Below are positions 7,323 through 18,763 of a stretch of DNA of 64,000 nt, piece after piece. Within the stretch, counting starts at the first letter, position 1. Every line of letters begins with the position of its first letter. Both the position numbers and the translations under genes were made by a program. The stretch lies in contig JBGAGY010000017.1 of assembly GCA_044226485.1 (NCBI GenBank), positions 1 to 64,000 of the forward strand. Direction: 5' to 3'. The notes under the pieces are model-generated. The model did no database searches. It saw only the letters and a list, made by a program, of their open reading frames with translations, and was not told the origin of the DNA. This DNA is from UBA6663 sp044226485 (GTDB lineage Bacteria; Chloroflexota; Anaerolineae; Anaerolineales; UBA6663).

Positions 7323-8840
7323 TTAGAACAGGCGCGTTACCGCCGCGTTGATCACGCTCACCATCCAGTTCGGCGCCAGGCCGAGGACGAGCATCAGGAT
7401 GCCGAGCGGCGCCCACGCGATGATTTCGCGCGGCGAGATATCCGACGTGTGCCCGACCCACTTCTTGTTCAGCGGGCCGTAGATCGTCTTGTAGATCGCG
7501 TACAGGATGTACGCGCCGGTCATCAGCAGGCCGATCATCGAGATCGCGGTCAGCGCCGAGAACACCGGGAAGGCGCCGCGCACGACCATGAACTCCGAAA
7601 CGAAGCCGTTCAGACCCGGCAGACCGAGCGACGCCATGCTCGTGAAGAGCAGCAGCCCGCCGTAGATCGGCATCAACGGCATCAGCCCGCCGAAGTCGTT
7701 AAGGTTGCGCGTGTGCGTCCTGTCGTAGATCACGCCGACCAGCAGGAACATGCCGGCCGCGCTCAGGCCGTGGTTGAACATCTGCAGCACGGCGCCGTTC
7801 AGGGCCAGGATGCCGTCCTGCGCGCTGCCGTTCTGGGCCGTCCAGGCGGCCACCGCCACGCCCATCGCCACGAAGCCCATGTGGTTGACCGACGAATAGG
7901 CCACCAGGCGCTTGAAGTCGCTCTGGCCGAACGACGCAAAGGCCGTCGCCACGATCGCGATGGTGGCGAATATCGCCAGCACCGGCGCGCCCGCCGCGGC
8001 CTCGACCGGGTAGAGCGGCAGCACCAGCCGCAGGAAGCCGTACGCGCCGAGCTTGAGCAGAATGCCGGCCAGCATCATCGAGCCGGCCGTCGGGGCCTCG
8101 GTGTGCGCATCGGGCAGCCAGGTGTGCAGCGGCCAGATCGGCACCTTGATCGCGAAGGCGATCACAAAGGCCGCGAACGCGATCGCGCGGATCGTCGTCG
8201 CCGGCAGGCCCGCGATCGTGCCCGACCACGTCGGCCAGTTGACAATCGCGTTCTCGATGCCGAACGAGCCCAGCGTCAGGCCGATGATCTGGATGCCCAG
8301 CAGCAGGCCCAGCGAGCCCGCCATGGTGTAGATCATGAACTTGAACGACGCGTATTGCCGGTTGGCGCTGCCCCAGATGTTGATCAGGAAGTACATCGGG
8401 ATCAGGCCGATTTCATAGAACAGGAAGAACACCAGCAGGTCGAGCGCCATGAACACGCCGAAACTGCCCGTCTCCAGCAGCAGGAACAGGATCATGTAGG
8501 CCTTGACCTTGTCCTGCACTCCGAAGCTGAAGAGGATGCCGAGCGGCGACAGGATCGCCGTCAGCAGCACCATCGGCAGGCTCACGCCGTCGACACCCAG
8601 GCGATAGTCCGAGCCGATCAACTGGAACCAGAGATAGTCTTCGCGGAACTGGAAGCCGCTGGCCGAGGCGCTGAAGCTCAGCCAGAGGACGATCGAGAGC
8701 GCCAGCGGCACGAGCGACGCGATCAGGGCGCCCCAGCGCAGCGCCGACACCTGCTCCTTCGGGATCAGGAGCAGCACCAGCGCGCCGACGGTCGGCGCGA
8801 ACAAGATCAGGCTCAGGAGGTGACTGTTCAGAAGATCCAT
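7323..8840 (-). CDS. nuoM: complex I subunit NuoM, first copy of set 1
   Basis: The 505-residue membrane protein has the full set of NuoM signatures: FFLFYEIGLIPMYFLINIWG with the TM5 Glu, KVPIWPLHTWLPDAHTEAPT, and DFKRLVAYSSVNHMGF with the channel Lys. It would carry one proton path of the membrane arm. The start ATG at 8840 follows the nuoL stop by five bases, and GAGGTGA in the end of nuoL can serve as ribosome site. Its C-terminal end is followed by a palindromic heptad element before the second nuoM. Confidence 0.95.
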   Translation of the reverse strand: MDLLNSHLLSLILFAPTVGALVLLLIPKEQVSALRWGALIASLVPLALSIVLWLSFSASASGFQFREDYLWFQLIGSDYRLGVDGVSLPMVLLTAILSPLGILFSFGVQDKVKAYMILFLLLETGSFGVFMALDLLVFFLFYEIGLIPMYFLINIWGSANRQYASFKFMIYTMAGSLGLLLGIQIIGLTLGSFGIENAIVNWPTWSGTIAGLPATTIRAIAFAAFVIAFAIKVPIWPLHTWLPDAHTEAPTAGSMMLAGILLKLGAYGFLRLVLPLYPVEAAAGAPVLAIFATIAIVATAFASFGQSDFKRLVAYSSVNHMGFVAMGVAVAAWTAQNGSAQDGILALNGAVLQMFNHGLSAAGMFLLVGVIYDRTHTRNLNDFGGLMPLMPIYGGLLLFTSMASLGLPGLNGFVSEFMVVRGAFPVFSALTAISMIGLLMTGAYILYAIYKTIYGPLNKKWVGHTSDISPREIIAWAPLGILMLVLGLAPNWMVSVINAAVTRLF

Positions 8841-8845
8841 GTTGC

Positions 8846-11089
<2,244 letters not shown>

Positions 11090-11133
11090 GCGCGCGTTTG
11101 TCTTTCGCCAGCCGGCGGCTCAGGGCCGAGCAG

Positions 11134-11445
11134 CTAGAACTTCATCAGGTTGACGTCTTCAACCACCACGGTCTTGCGGCGGCGGTACACCGAGATGATC
11201 AACGCCAGGCCGACGGCCGCCTCGGCCGCCGCGATGGCGATCACGATGAGGGCGAAGGCCAGGCCGTTCGACTGGCCGAATGTGCCGTAGTGCCAGAAAG
11301 CCACGAGGTTGATGTTCACGGCGTTCAACATCAACTCAACCCCCATCAACACGCCGACGGCGTTGCGGCGCGAGAGCACGCCGAACACGCCGATGCTGAA
11401 GAGCGCGGCCGAGAGGGCCAGATACCACGAAAGCGGGACGGTCAT
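11134..11445 (-). CDS. nuoK: complex I subunit NuoK (set 1)
   Basis: The 103-residue protein has three membrane helices with the conserved GVELMLNAVNINLVAF segment carrying the TM2 Glu and a second Glu in AAEAAVGLALI. It belongs to the E-channel region of the membrane arm. The gene begins three bases after the nuoJ stop, with GGGAG before the ATG, and is translationally close-packed with nuoJ. Confidence 0.95.
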   Translation of the reverse strand: MTVPLSWYLALSAALFSIGVFGVLSRRNAVGVLMGVELMLNAVNINLVAFWHYGTFGQSNGLAFALIVIAIAAAEAAVGLALIISVYRRRKTVVVEDVNLMKF

Positions 11446-11448
11446 GGC

Positions 11449-12030
11449 TTACTCCCTCTCCTTGTCGTCGCGGGCGATGTTGATCGAGCCGACCATCGAC
11501 ACCGCCAGCAGCGCACCGACCAGGAGCAGCGGCAACAGATAGCCGTTCGGGCTCGAGAGCGCCAGGCCGAGGTTGGCCAGCGTGGCCGTGTTGGCCGCCG
11601 CAGCATCACCGACCTCCGCCGGCGGCACGGGCGGAACTTGCGAGAACCGAGCCACCCAGGTGGCAGCGCCGACGGTCAGCGCTCGCAGCAGATCGAGCGA
11701 CCACACAGCGCCGGTCAGCACCAGCACGGCGATCCCGGCGGCCCAGCCCCATTGCGCGTTCGTCTGCGGGCCGGTGTCCTGCATCACGCGGCGGGTGAGC
11801 ATGATCGCGAAGATGATCAGGATCGAGATCGCGCCGATGTACACGACCACCTGCACGAGCGCCAGGAAGCCCGCGTTCAGCAGCACGAACACAACGGCCA
11901 TGCCCGCGAACGTCGCGATCAGCCAGAGCGCGGCGTGCACGAGGTTGCGCGCGGTGACGCACATGATGGCCGAGACGACGATAACGAGCGCCGTCACCAG
12001 GAAGACGATTTGTGATGCATCAGGAAACAT
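11449..12030 (-). CDS. nuoJ: complex I subunit NuoJ (set 1)
   Basis: The 193-residue protein has five predicted helices, including the typical VQVVVYIGAISILIIFAIML segment, whose third-helix pi-bulge region is conserved in NuoJ. A long extracytoplasmic loop precedes the last helix. ATG 12030 was chosen because the residues before it lie within the repeat-rich gap and have no family match. About 150 bases with a palindromic repeat separate it from nuoH. Confidence 0.93.
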   Translation of the reverse strand: MFPDASQIVFLVTALVIVVSAIMCVTARNLVHAALWLIATFAGMAVVFVLLNAGFLALVQVVVYIGAISILIIFAIMLTRRVMQDTGPQTNAQWGWAAGIAVLVLTGAVWSLDLLRALTVGAATWVARFSQVPPVPPAEVGDAAAANTATLANLGLALSSPNGYLLPLLLVGALLAVSMVGSINIARDDKERE

Positions 12031-12090
12031 AGACGTGTTCCGCCAAACCGGCGCCCGGAAACGCCCCGGCGCCGCACACACCCAGATTCT

Positions 12091-12173
12091 GGCCGCGAAT
12101 CACACGAATGACGGCGAACTGGCGCGAACGTTATTCGTGCCCATTCGTTTCAATTCGCGAAATTCGTGGCGAG
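12091..12173. repeat. palindromic ATTCGTG-type element between nuoJ and nuoH
   Basis: The left arm (12091-12127) repeats CGAATCACACGAATG-like units. The right arm (12133-12172) has ATTCGTGCCC, ATTCGTTTCA, ATTCGCGAA and ATTCGTGGC, the approximate complement. The units here are 9-10 bases rather than seven. Confidence 0.6.
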
Positions 12174-12180
12174 ATCCCCT

Positions 12181-13470
12181 CTAATGTGCCGCGATGACGG
12201 CGCCGTGCGCCTCGTGCCCGTGATCGTCGTGACCGTCATGGTCGTCATGGCCTTCTTCGACGACCGGCATGTACTTGTCTGATTCTTCCTTCAGGCGCAT
12301 GTAGCGGGCCGCCCGCGTCGCGATCACGAGCGCGACAGCCGCCAACACGACGTTCCCAAGGAAGAGCGCCAGGGCGCGCACGTAAGCCTGTGCGGCGGGC
12401 GCAAACAGCGCCTGCAGATACTCGGCGTAGAGCTTGTCGACCAGCATGGTCACCAGGATCGAGCCGAGCGCCAGCGGGACCAGGTACTTCCAGTTCAACT
12501 CGAGCATGTGGTCGATGCGGATGCGCGGGAAGGTCGCGCGCATCCAGACCACGACGAAGTAGGCGATGAAGGCCTTGATCACGAAGTACACCACGCCCAA
12601 CAGCGGGTACTGCTCGGCCCATGGCCCCGTCCAGCCGCCCATGAAGAGCGTGGCGGTCAGCGCGCCAACCGTGAAGGCGTGCAGGAATTCGCCGACGAAG
12701 AACATGCCGAACTTCATGCCCGAGTATTCGATGTTGAAGCCGGCCACGATCTCGGATTCGGCCTCGAGCAGGTCGAACGGCGCGCGGCCTGTCTCGGCCA
12801 CGGATGTGATGAAGAAGAGGAAGGCCGCCACCGGCGCCGTGAACAGGAACCAGACCTGGCCCTGAGCCGCCGAGATCTCATTCATGTTCATGCTCGAGCT
12901 GAGCAGCACCGGCACCAAAATCGAGAGGATCATGGGCACTTCGTAGCACACCATCTGCGCGACGGTGCGGAAGGCGCCCAGGAGCGCATATTTGTTGTTC
13001 GAGGCCCAGCCACCGAGCATGATGGCCAGCGTGCCCAGCGAGCCGACGCTGACGAAGTACAGCGCGCCGACGTTCAGGTCAGTGCCGAAGATGTTCTTCG
13101 AGAACGGCAGGATCGCCCACATCGTCAGGACCGAGATCACGGCCATGATCGGGGCCAGGTTGTAGATGAACTTGTCGGCGCCCAGCGGCGTGATGTCTTC
13201 TTTGATGAGGAGCTTGAGGGCGTCGGCGACGGTCTGGAAGATACCCTGCGGGCCGACGCGGTTCGGGCCGATGCGGTCCTGGAAGCGCCCGATCATGCGA
13301 CGCTCGATATAGATCAGCGCCAGCGGCAAGGTCAGGCCCAACCCGCCCACGACAAGTGTGCCGAGGACGATCAGGGTGATGTCAGCGGCCGGTCCTGCAA
13401 GACCGATGGAGGCCAGCACCGAAAGCAGCCATTCGCGGATGACGCCCAGAGGGTCTTGAGTGAAGTCCAT
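12181..13470 (-). CDS. nuoH: complex I subunit NuoH with His/Asp-rich tail (set 1)
   Basis: The 429-residue NuoH homologue has the conserved ERRMIGRFQDRIGPNRVGP loop, DALKLLIKEDITP, and ETGRAPFDLLEAESEIVAG, which line the quinone channel at the arm junction. It is about 45 residues longer than the set-2 copy (384). The extra part is a C-terminal cytoplasmic tail with clustered His and Asp (HDDHDGHDDHGHEAHG), which could bind divalent metal. It is preceded by nuoA, but an intrinsic terminator lies in the gap, so it may have its own promoter. Confidence 0.95.
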   Translation of the reverse strand: MDFTQDPLGVIREWLLSVLASIGLAGPAADITLIVLGTLVVGGLGLTLPLALIYIERRMIGRFQDRIGPNRVGPQGIFQTVADALKLLIKEDITPLGADKFIYNLAPIMAVISVLTMWAILPFSKNIFGTDLNVGALYFVSVGSLGTLAIMLGGWASNNKYALLGAFRTVAQMVCYEVPMILSILVPVLLSSSMNMNEISAAQGQVWFLFTAPVAAFLFFITSVAETGRAPFDLLEAESEIVAGFNIEYSGMKFGMFFVGEFLHAFTVGALTATLFMGGWTGPWAEQYPLLGVVYFVIKAFIAYFVVVWMRATFPRIRIDHMLELNWKYLVPLALGSILVTMLVDKLYAEYLQALFAPAAQAYVRALALFLGNVVLAAVALVIATRAARYMRLKEESDKYMPVVEEGHDDHDGHDDHGHEAHGAVIAAH

Positions 13471-13533
13471 CCTGCAACCTCGATTGTGCTTTACGCTCGC
13501 GCGGGGACACGCCCCATCATTCTACTCGACAAC

Positions 13534-13561
13534 AAAAAGCCGACCGCTTGTCGCGATCGGC
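13534..13561 (-). terminator. intrinsic terminator between nuoA and nuoH
   Basis: On the minus strand GCCGATCGC, GACAA and GCGGTCGGC form a 9-bp stem with one U-G pair, followed by TTTTTG. It lies 20 bases after the nuoA stop. It suggests that nuoA is partly or wholly transcribed apart from nuoH. Confidence 0.65.
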
Positions 13562-13581
13562 ATGGCTTGCGCTGGCTCGAC

Positions 13582-13944
13582 TTACACCCAGCGGAGCGCG
13601 CCCTTCTGCCACACATAGGCCAGGCCGCCGACGATGACGAGCAGGAAGCCCATGACCGCCAGGGCCGAGAAGAGCGGCACCTGCTGGTAGGCAATGGCAA
13701 ACGGGAAGAGGAACACCATGCCCACGTCGAAGACGACGAAGACCAGGGTGAAGATGTAGTACTGCATCTTGAACTGCACCCAGGTGTCGCCAACGGTTTC
13801 GACGCCGCACTCATATGTGCTGTTTTTCACGGAATTGCTCTTCTTAGGGCCGAAGATCATGCTGCCCATGATGATGGGCGCGGCCGGGAAGATTCCCGCG
13901 ATCAACAGAAAGACGCCGATAAAAATCCAGTTATTATCGACCAT
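13582..13944 (-). CDS. nuoA: complex I subunit NuoA (set 1)
   Basis: The 120-residue protein has three helices and the diagnostic YECGVETVGDTWVQFKMQYY loop followed by the Asp-containing helix VFVVFDVGMVFLFPFA. ATG 13944 was preferred to an upstream in-frame GTG at 13992 because it gives the usual length and has GGAG five bases before it. In most genomes nuoB, C and D follow nuoA. Here a terminator and then nuoH follow, and upstream is a divergent femX-type gene, so the connecting subunits B, C, D and I must be encoded elsewhere. Confidence 0.95.
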   Translation of the reverse strand: MVDNNWIFIGVFLLIAGIFPAAPIIMGSMIFGPKKSNSVKNSTYECGVETVGDTWVQFKMQYYIFTLVFVVFDVGMVFLFPFAIAYQQVPLFSALAVMGFLLVIVGGLAYVWQKGALRWV

Positions 13945-14353
13945 TACGGCTCCAAACGGGGCATTTGTGAATTCCGGAACGGATGCTAACACGAGATGCG
14001 CGGGGCGTCAAACCAGAGTCACGGTTTTCGGCCACCCACTTTCGGTCATTCAATTCGGAAAACCGCAGAAAAAAGGCCTTCTCGCGTGCCGATCAACTTC
14101 CATATTGTAGCAACAAGGACCCGCCAAACCTGTTCTTATGACTATTGAAAGACACCCGCCGTCTGGCCGCCGGCCATCGCCTTGTGCTGTCTGAGGACAC
14201 CCCACCCTCAAGCGACTGAAGAGCCCAGCCGGAGCTTGCCGCGCAGGCCTTGCACCCCCTTCAGGCGCTGGGCCCGGCCTTTGATCGGGACAGGGGAGTC
14301 GCCCTGCGCGGTGAGGCGTCACCTCAACTCAGGGGCCGCCGTCCGCGGTCCAT

Positions 14354-14359
14354 TACAAT
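14354..14359 (+). promoter_or_regulatory. -10 box of the first femX-type gene
   Basis: TACAAT is followed by seven bases and the ATG at 14367. It overlaps the alternative upstream ATG at 14358, which therefore cannot be the start if this promoter is used. Confidence 0.6.
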
Positions 14360-14366
14360 GTCGTCG

Positions 14367-15296
14367 ATGACTCACGTCCTACAAACGCGTGCCTGGGGCG
14401 AGCTCAAGGCCCGCTTCGGCTGGGAGGCCGACAGCGCGGCCTCGCCGCTCTTGCTCTATCGGCGCCTGCCGCTCGGGCTGCGGCTGGCCTATGTGCCGCG
14501 CGGCCCAATGCCCACGGCCGCGCAGCTCGCGGCGCTGTCGACGGCCGCGCGACGCCGTGGCGCCTTCATGCTCAAACTCGAGCCCGACGTTGAGGAATCG
14601 CCTGAGGCCGTCGCCGATCTGCGCGCGCTCGGCCTGCAGCCTTCGCCGCACGCGATCCAGCCGCGCCGCTCGATCGTCCTCGACCTGGCCGGCAACCCCG
14701 ACGACGTGCTGGCGCGCATGAAGCAGAAGACCCGTTACAACATCCGCCTGGCCGAAAAGAAAGGCGTTTCGGCCCGTCTGGGCACGGCGGCCGACTTGCC
14801 CGCTTTCAACGCCCTGATGCACGAGACAGGGTCGCGCGACGGCTTCGGCGTCCACGCGGCGGAATACTATGCCGCCGCCTTCGGGCTCTTCGCACAGCAA
14901 GGCCAGGCCGCCCTGGCGCTGGCCGAGTTCGAAGGTCGGCTGCTCGCCGCTGTGATGGCCTTCGCCGTCGACGGGAACGCCTGGTACCTGTACGGCGCTT
15001 CCTCCGACCACGAGCGCCAGCGCATGGCCCCGTACCTGGCGCAGTGGGCGGCCATCGAGTGGGCGCGCGAGCAACGGGCGCTCACCTACGACCTGTGGGG
15101 TGTCCCCGACGCCGACGAGGTCGAACTGGAGGCCGGTTTCGAAACCCGCCGCGACGGTCTGTGGGGCGTCTACCGCTTCAAGCGCGGCTGGGGTGGCCGG
15201 CTCACCCGCACGGTCGGAGCCTGGGACCGTGTGTTCAATCCCTTGCTGTACAGGCTCTACACGATCTATATGTCGCGACGGGCGACGGGCGAGTGA
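14367..15296 (+). CDS. FemAB/FemX-family aminoacyltransferase 1
   Basis: The 309-residue protein is of the FemABX family (GNAT-like double domain), which uses aminoacyl-tRNA to add amino acids to the peptidoglycan stem peptide in the cytoplasm. Matches are LAYVPRGPMP, the KQKTRYNIRLAEKKGV segment after the linker, and the WYLYGASS and YDLWGVPD motifs near the end. Start 14367 was chosen from the TACAAT box seven bases before it; no ribosome site precedes it. A close paralogue follows seven bases after the stop, and the two probably act in sequence to build a cross-bridge. The donor amino acid cannot be read from the sequence. Confidence 0.88.
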   Translation: MTHVLQTRAWGELKARFGWEADSAASPLLLYRRLPLGLRLAYVPRGPMPTAAQLAALSTAARRRGAFMLKLEPDVEESPEAVADLRALGLQPSPHAIQPRRSIVLDLAGNPDDVLARMKQKTRYNIRLAEKKGVSARLGTAADLPAFNALMHETGSRDGFGVHAAEYYAAAFGLFAQQGQAALALAEFEGRLLAAVMAFAVDGNAWYLYGASSDHERQRMAPYLAQWAAIEWAREQRALTYDLWGVPDADEVELEAGFETRRDGLWGVYRFKRGWGGRLTRTVGAWDRVFNPLLYRLYTIYMSRRATGE

Positions 15297-15303
15297 GCCG
15301 ACG

Positions 15304-16383
15304 ATGACCCTCACCCCCGTCACCGACCCGCGCGCCTGGGAGTCGCTCGCCCAATCGTTGCCGAACGCCCACATCCTCCAATCCTGGGCCTGGGGCGACA
15401 TCAAGAGCCGCTGGGGCTGGCGCGCCGAACGCTTCGCCTGGGATCAGGGCCGCGCCGCGGCTCAGGTGTTGACTCGCACCGTCGCCCGTGGCCTCATCCG
15501 CTATCTGTACGTTCCGCGTGGTCCGCTGCTCGACTGGAGCGACTTTCAGCTGCGCGACAGCGTCCTGGCCGATCTCGAAGCGCTGGCGCGGCGCCGCGGC
15601 GCCGTGGCGCTCAAGATCGACCCGGACGTCGCCGTGCGCCAGGGGCTCTTCGGCGCCGAAGCCGATCAGCCGGCCGGGCTCGCCGCACGCGAGGCGCTGC
15701 TCGCCCGCGGCTGGTCGTATTCGCCCGAGCAGGTGCAATTCCGCAACACCGTCAGGCTCGACCTCACCCGCGGCGCCGACGCTGTGTTGGCCGATATGAA
15801 GCAGAAGATGCGCTACAACGTCCGCCTCGCCTCGCGCAAGGGCGTCATCGTGCGACAGGGCGGGCTCGACGATCTGGGAGCCATCGCTTCGTTGTATGCA
15901 GAGACCGCGACGCGCGATGGCTTTCTGATCCGCCCGGCCGCCTACTACGCCGACGTCTGGCGCACCATGATCGCCGCCGGCCTGGCTCAACCGCTGATCG
16001 CCGAGGTCGAAGGCGAGGCCGTGGCGGCCGTCGTGCTCTTCAACTACGGCCCGACCGCCTGGTACTTCTACGGCATGAGCAAGGCCGCACATCGCGATCG
16101 CATGCCCAACCATTTGCTGCAGTGGGAAGCGATCCGCTGGGCTTCTGAACGCGGCCTGACGGCCTACGATCTGTGGGGCGCACCAGACACGTTCGACGAG
16201 CAGGATCGGATGTGGGGGGTGTGGCGCTTCAAAGAGGGCTTCAACGGCCAGGTCATCCACGGCCTCGGCGCGTGGGATTACGCGCCGTCGCAGGCGCGCT
16301 ATCGGCTCTTCACCTCGGCGTTGCCGCGCATCCGCTCGCTGCTGCGCCGCCGGGCCACCTCATCTCACACCGAGGGCGGCTGA
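15304..16383 (+). CDS. FemAB/FemX-family aminoacyltransferase 2
   Basis: This 359-residue paralogue of the preceding gene has the same landmarks (ILQSWAWGDIKSRWGW at the N-terminus, YLYVPRGPLLD, DMKQKMRYNVRLASRKGV, AWYFYGMSK, TAYDLWGAPD). The start is the first ATG after the upstream stop and aligns with the beginning of other FemX proteins. The pair is co-transcribed. Tandem FemA/FemB-type genes in other bacteria add successive bridge residues, which is the likely division of labour here, though unproven. It converges with the lipoprotein gene at 16452. Confidence 0.88.
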   Translation: MTLTPVTDPRAWESLAQSLPNAHILQSWAWGDIKSRWGWRAERFAWDQGRAAAQVLTRTVARGLIRYLYVPRGPLLDWSDFQLRDSVLADLEALARRRGAVALKIDPDVAVRQGLFGAEADQPAGLAAREALLARGWSYSPEQVQFRNTVRLDLTRGADAVLADMKQKMRYNVRLASRKGVIVRQGGLDDLGAIASLYAETATRDGFLIRPAAYYADVWRTMIAAGLAQPLIAEVEGEAVAAVVLFNYGPTAWYFYGMSKAAHRDRMPNHLLQWEAIRWASERGLTAYDLWGAPDTFDEQDRMWGVWRFKEGFNGQVIHGLGAWDYAPSQARYRLFTSALPRIRSLLRRRATSSHTEGG

Positions 16384-16451
16384 CAGCAGTGACTGGGCGC
16401 GTCAGCCCATCCACGACGTCTGCGCGATCCGCGGCGAAAGAGCACCCTATC

Positions 16452-17189
16452 TCACGGCAACGGCTCGAAATCGCCGTGCCCATCGGTGCTCAACCTGTAA
16501 CGATGGTAGCCGTCGGCGGCCCCATCCCACAGCGATACCTCGAGCCAGAGTTCATCCTTCGACCAACTCAGGATCTGGGCGCCCACCACGCTCGTCTGCG
16601 GCAATGGCTGCGTATCGAGTTGCACCGGAGCGCCATCCGCGAGATCGATCACGAATACGTGCACGGCCAGGCCGTAGAGCTCCGGCCCCGCCACGATGTA
16701 CGCCCAACGCGCTCCCGACGGCGCGGCCACGGGGTCGCCACGAACGCGCTCGGCGACGACGCGCGAGTCGCAGGCGTCGGCGTCACACAGCCGCAGGCTA
16801 CGTTCTTCGGTTGTGGTGCCGTGCCAGCAACCGACCGTGAGGGTGTGGTCGCGCTGGATCAATCGCACTGAACCGCTCGTGCCCAGCACGGCCTCGCGCA
16901 CCTCTTCGCTTCGCGAACACGGGTAGATCAACTCCGGCGAGGCATGCACCAGACACTCATCGACGTGAACCGCCACATTTTCCAGGTCGCAGGCGCAGTC
17001 GGGCGCGAAGGCCGGCAACAGCGTTGGTGAGGCGAGCGGAGTCGAGTAGGAGGCTTGAGCAGCGCAGTCGGGCAGCGAGGGTGTGACGGTTGCGACTGGC
17101 GTGGCCGTTGCAGGGGTCGAGGCACAGGCTGCCGCGACCCAGAAGACGATCCCAACCGGGGGCAAGAGCGATGGCCGCAGGTGAAGCAT
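16452..17189 (-). CDS. putative lipoprotein of unknown function
   Basis: The 245-residue protein begins with a short lipoprotein signal (lipobox VAAAC, Cys at about residue 22) and a Thr/Pro/Ala-rich linker typical of secreted Chloroflexota proteins. The mature part has several Cys residues in pairs (DCACDLENV, CDADACDS), suggesting disulfides in an exported protein, and a WAYIVAGPELYGL to LWLEVSLWDG region that reads like beta-strands. I do not recognise the family. The ATG at 17189 is supported by a TAGCAT box exactly six bases upstream. It converges with the FemX pair. Confidence 0.7.
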   Translation of the reverse strand: MLHLRPSLLPPVGIVFWVAAACASTPATATPVATVTPSLPDCAAQASYSTPLASPTLLPAFAPDCACDLENVAVHVDECLVHASPELIYPCSRSEEVREAVLGTSGSVRLIQRDHTLTVGCWHGTTTEERSLRLCDADACDSRVVAERVRGDPVAAPSGARWAYIVAGPELYGLAVHVFVIDLADGAPVQLDTQPLPQTSVVGAQILSWSKDELWLEVSLWDGAADGYHRYRLSTDGHGDFEPLP

Positions 17190-17195
17190 GTCGGC

Positions 17196-17201
17196 ATGCT
17201 A
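17196..17201 (-). promoter_or_regulatory. -10 box of the lipoprotein gene, leaderless start
   Basis: On the minus strand TAGCAT, GCCGAC, ATG. The six-base spacing puts the predicted transcription start on the start codon. Confidence 0.55.
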
Positions 17202-17270
17202 CACCGCGCGACGCGGCGCGAGTGTGACGGTCAGGTCACAACCCCGGTGTGATTGAGCGATCCGGCCGCC

Positions 17271-18755
17271 TCACACATCCGGATATGAGGAGAGCTCGAT
17301 ATCGGGTTGAGCGGCAGCGCGGCGTTCGCGCAGCCCGAGCACGGCGATCAGGCCGAAGCTGGCCCCGTAGAGCAACAGCACGGGCACGAAGTTGGGAGCC
17401 AGCCGCAGCGCGATCCAGGCCGAGTACAGGGCATACGAAGCCAGCGCGACCTCGCCGATGTACCAATCATCGGAGCGAACGGCGTAGCCTGGCCCGTCGC
17501 CGCCGCCCGACTTCGGTGTGCGCTCGAAGCCGCGCCCTTTGCCCGTCAGCGCACCCCAGAGGGCCCGGGTCGTGCTCCAGGCCAGGCCGAGGAAGACCAG
17601 CGTCAGCAGCGGAAAGATCCAGACCCGTTTCAATGCTCGCCAGGGCGACTCGCCGCGATTGAAAGCCAGCGCCCATTGGCCCCAGACGGCTGTCAGCGGC
17701 GGAACGAGAGCGAGCGCCGAGAGCAGATCCCAATTGACGGGCGCATGGCCGCCGCTGAGCATGAGCGGCAGGGTCAGCAGCAGCGATGCCACAAGCAGCA
17801 CGTGCGGAAGGTAGCCCAGGATATGCAGGAAGCCGAGCACCTTTCGCAACGGGTGCATCGACGAGAGGCCCAGCTGCGCTCCGAGCTTCCTGAACACCTG
17901 AAACGATCCCTGCGCCCACCGGAACTGTTGCTGACGGAACGCCGCGGCGCCGCTGGGAAGCTCGGCCGGCACACCGACGTCGGCGCGGTAGCGGATCCGC
18001 CAGCCTTTGAGTTGGGCGCGATACGACAGGTCGAGATCTTCGGCCAGCGTGTCGCCCTGCCAGCCGCCCGCGTCGTCGATGCAGGCGCGCCGCCACAGGC
18101 CGGCGCTGCCATTGAAGTTCATCAGCAGGCCGCCAGCCGAGCGCGCGACCTGATCCACGCTGAAGTAACCGTCGAACATCAAGGCCTGCGCGCGTGTCAA
18201 GAGCGTCGCGTCGTGGTTGAGATGTTCCCAGCGCGCCTGCACGAGACCGAGCTGCGGTTGATTGACGAACTCGGGCAACAGGTGCTTGAGAAAATCGGGA
18301 CGCGGCACAAAGTCGGCGTCAAAGATCGCGACGAACTCGGCCTGTGGCGCCTGCACGAGCCCGGCGGCCAGCGCCCCGGCCTTGAAGCCCGAACGATCCC
18401 GACGATGCACATGCGTGATCGACACGCCGGCAGCCGCCAGCCTGGCGACACAGGCCCTGGCGCGCTGGGGCGTGTCGTCGGTCGAGTCGTCGAGCACCTG
18501 AATATGCAGCCGGTCACGTGGATAGTCGAGCGAGGCAGCGGCCATGATCGCTCGATCGACCACACAGCGTTCGTTGAAAAGCGGAATCTGAACGAGGACG
18601 TGAGGCCACGCTTCAGGCGGCGTCACAACGCGCCTCCGCATCTCGCGTCGCCAGTTGAGAACCGCGACGCCGAGGAGCAAGGCCATGTGTCCACCAAAGA
18701 GGGCAACACCAATCAGGGCGGCCGCATAGAGCCAGCCAATCAATTGAGCGGACAT
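17271..18755 (-). CDS. membrane glycosyltransferase, family 2 (cellulose synthase-like)
   Basis: The 494-residue protein has an N-terminal helix, a processive-type GT2 domain and four or five C-terminal helices. Seen are the nucleotide-sugar motifs LDDSTDDT, FDADFVP (DxD), EDLDLSYR (the catalytic TED-like Asp) and QQQFRWAQG (the QxxRW acceptor motif). Enzymes of this type polymerise or transfer sugars from UDP- or GDP-sugars at the inner face of the membrane, sometimes exporting the chain. The substrate is not evident. No PilZ domain is present, so direct c-di-GMP control is unlikely. It has its own promoter (TACAAT, eight bases from ATG). Confidence 0.88.
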   Translation of the reverse strand: MSAQLIGWLYAAALIGVALFGGHMALLLGVAVLNWRREMRRRVVTPPEAWPHVLVQIPLFNERCVVDRAIMAAASLDYPRDRLHIQVLDDSTDDTPQRARACVARLAAAGVSITHVHRRDRSGFKAGALAAGLVQAPQAEFVAIFDADFVPRPDFLKHLLPEFVNQPQLGLVQARWEHLNHDATLLTRAQALMFDGYFSVDQVARSAGGLLMNFNGSAGLWRRACIDDAGGWQGDTLAEDLDLSYRAQLKGWRIRYRADVGVPAELPSGAAAFRQQQFRWAQGSFQVFRKLGAQLGLSSMHPLRKVLGFLHILGYLPHVLLVASLLLTLPLMLSGGHAPVNWDLLSALALVPPLTAVWGQWALAFNRGESPWRALKRVWIFPLLTLVFLGLAWSTTRALWGALTGKGRGFERTPKSGGGDGPGYAVRSDDWYIGEVALASYALYSAWIALRLAPNFVPVLLLYGASFGLIAVLGLRERRAAAQPDIELSSYPDV

Positions 18756-18763
18756 ATGCAGAG

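Noticed and set aside
13944..13992. Upstream GTG start for nuoA
   Set aside because: It adds 16 residues not found in NuoA, while the ATG at 13944 has GGAG before it and gives the usual 120 residues.
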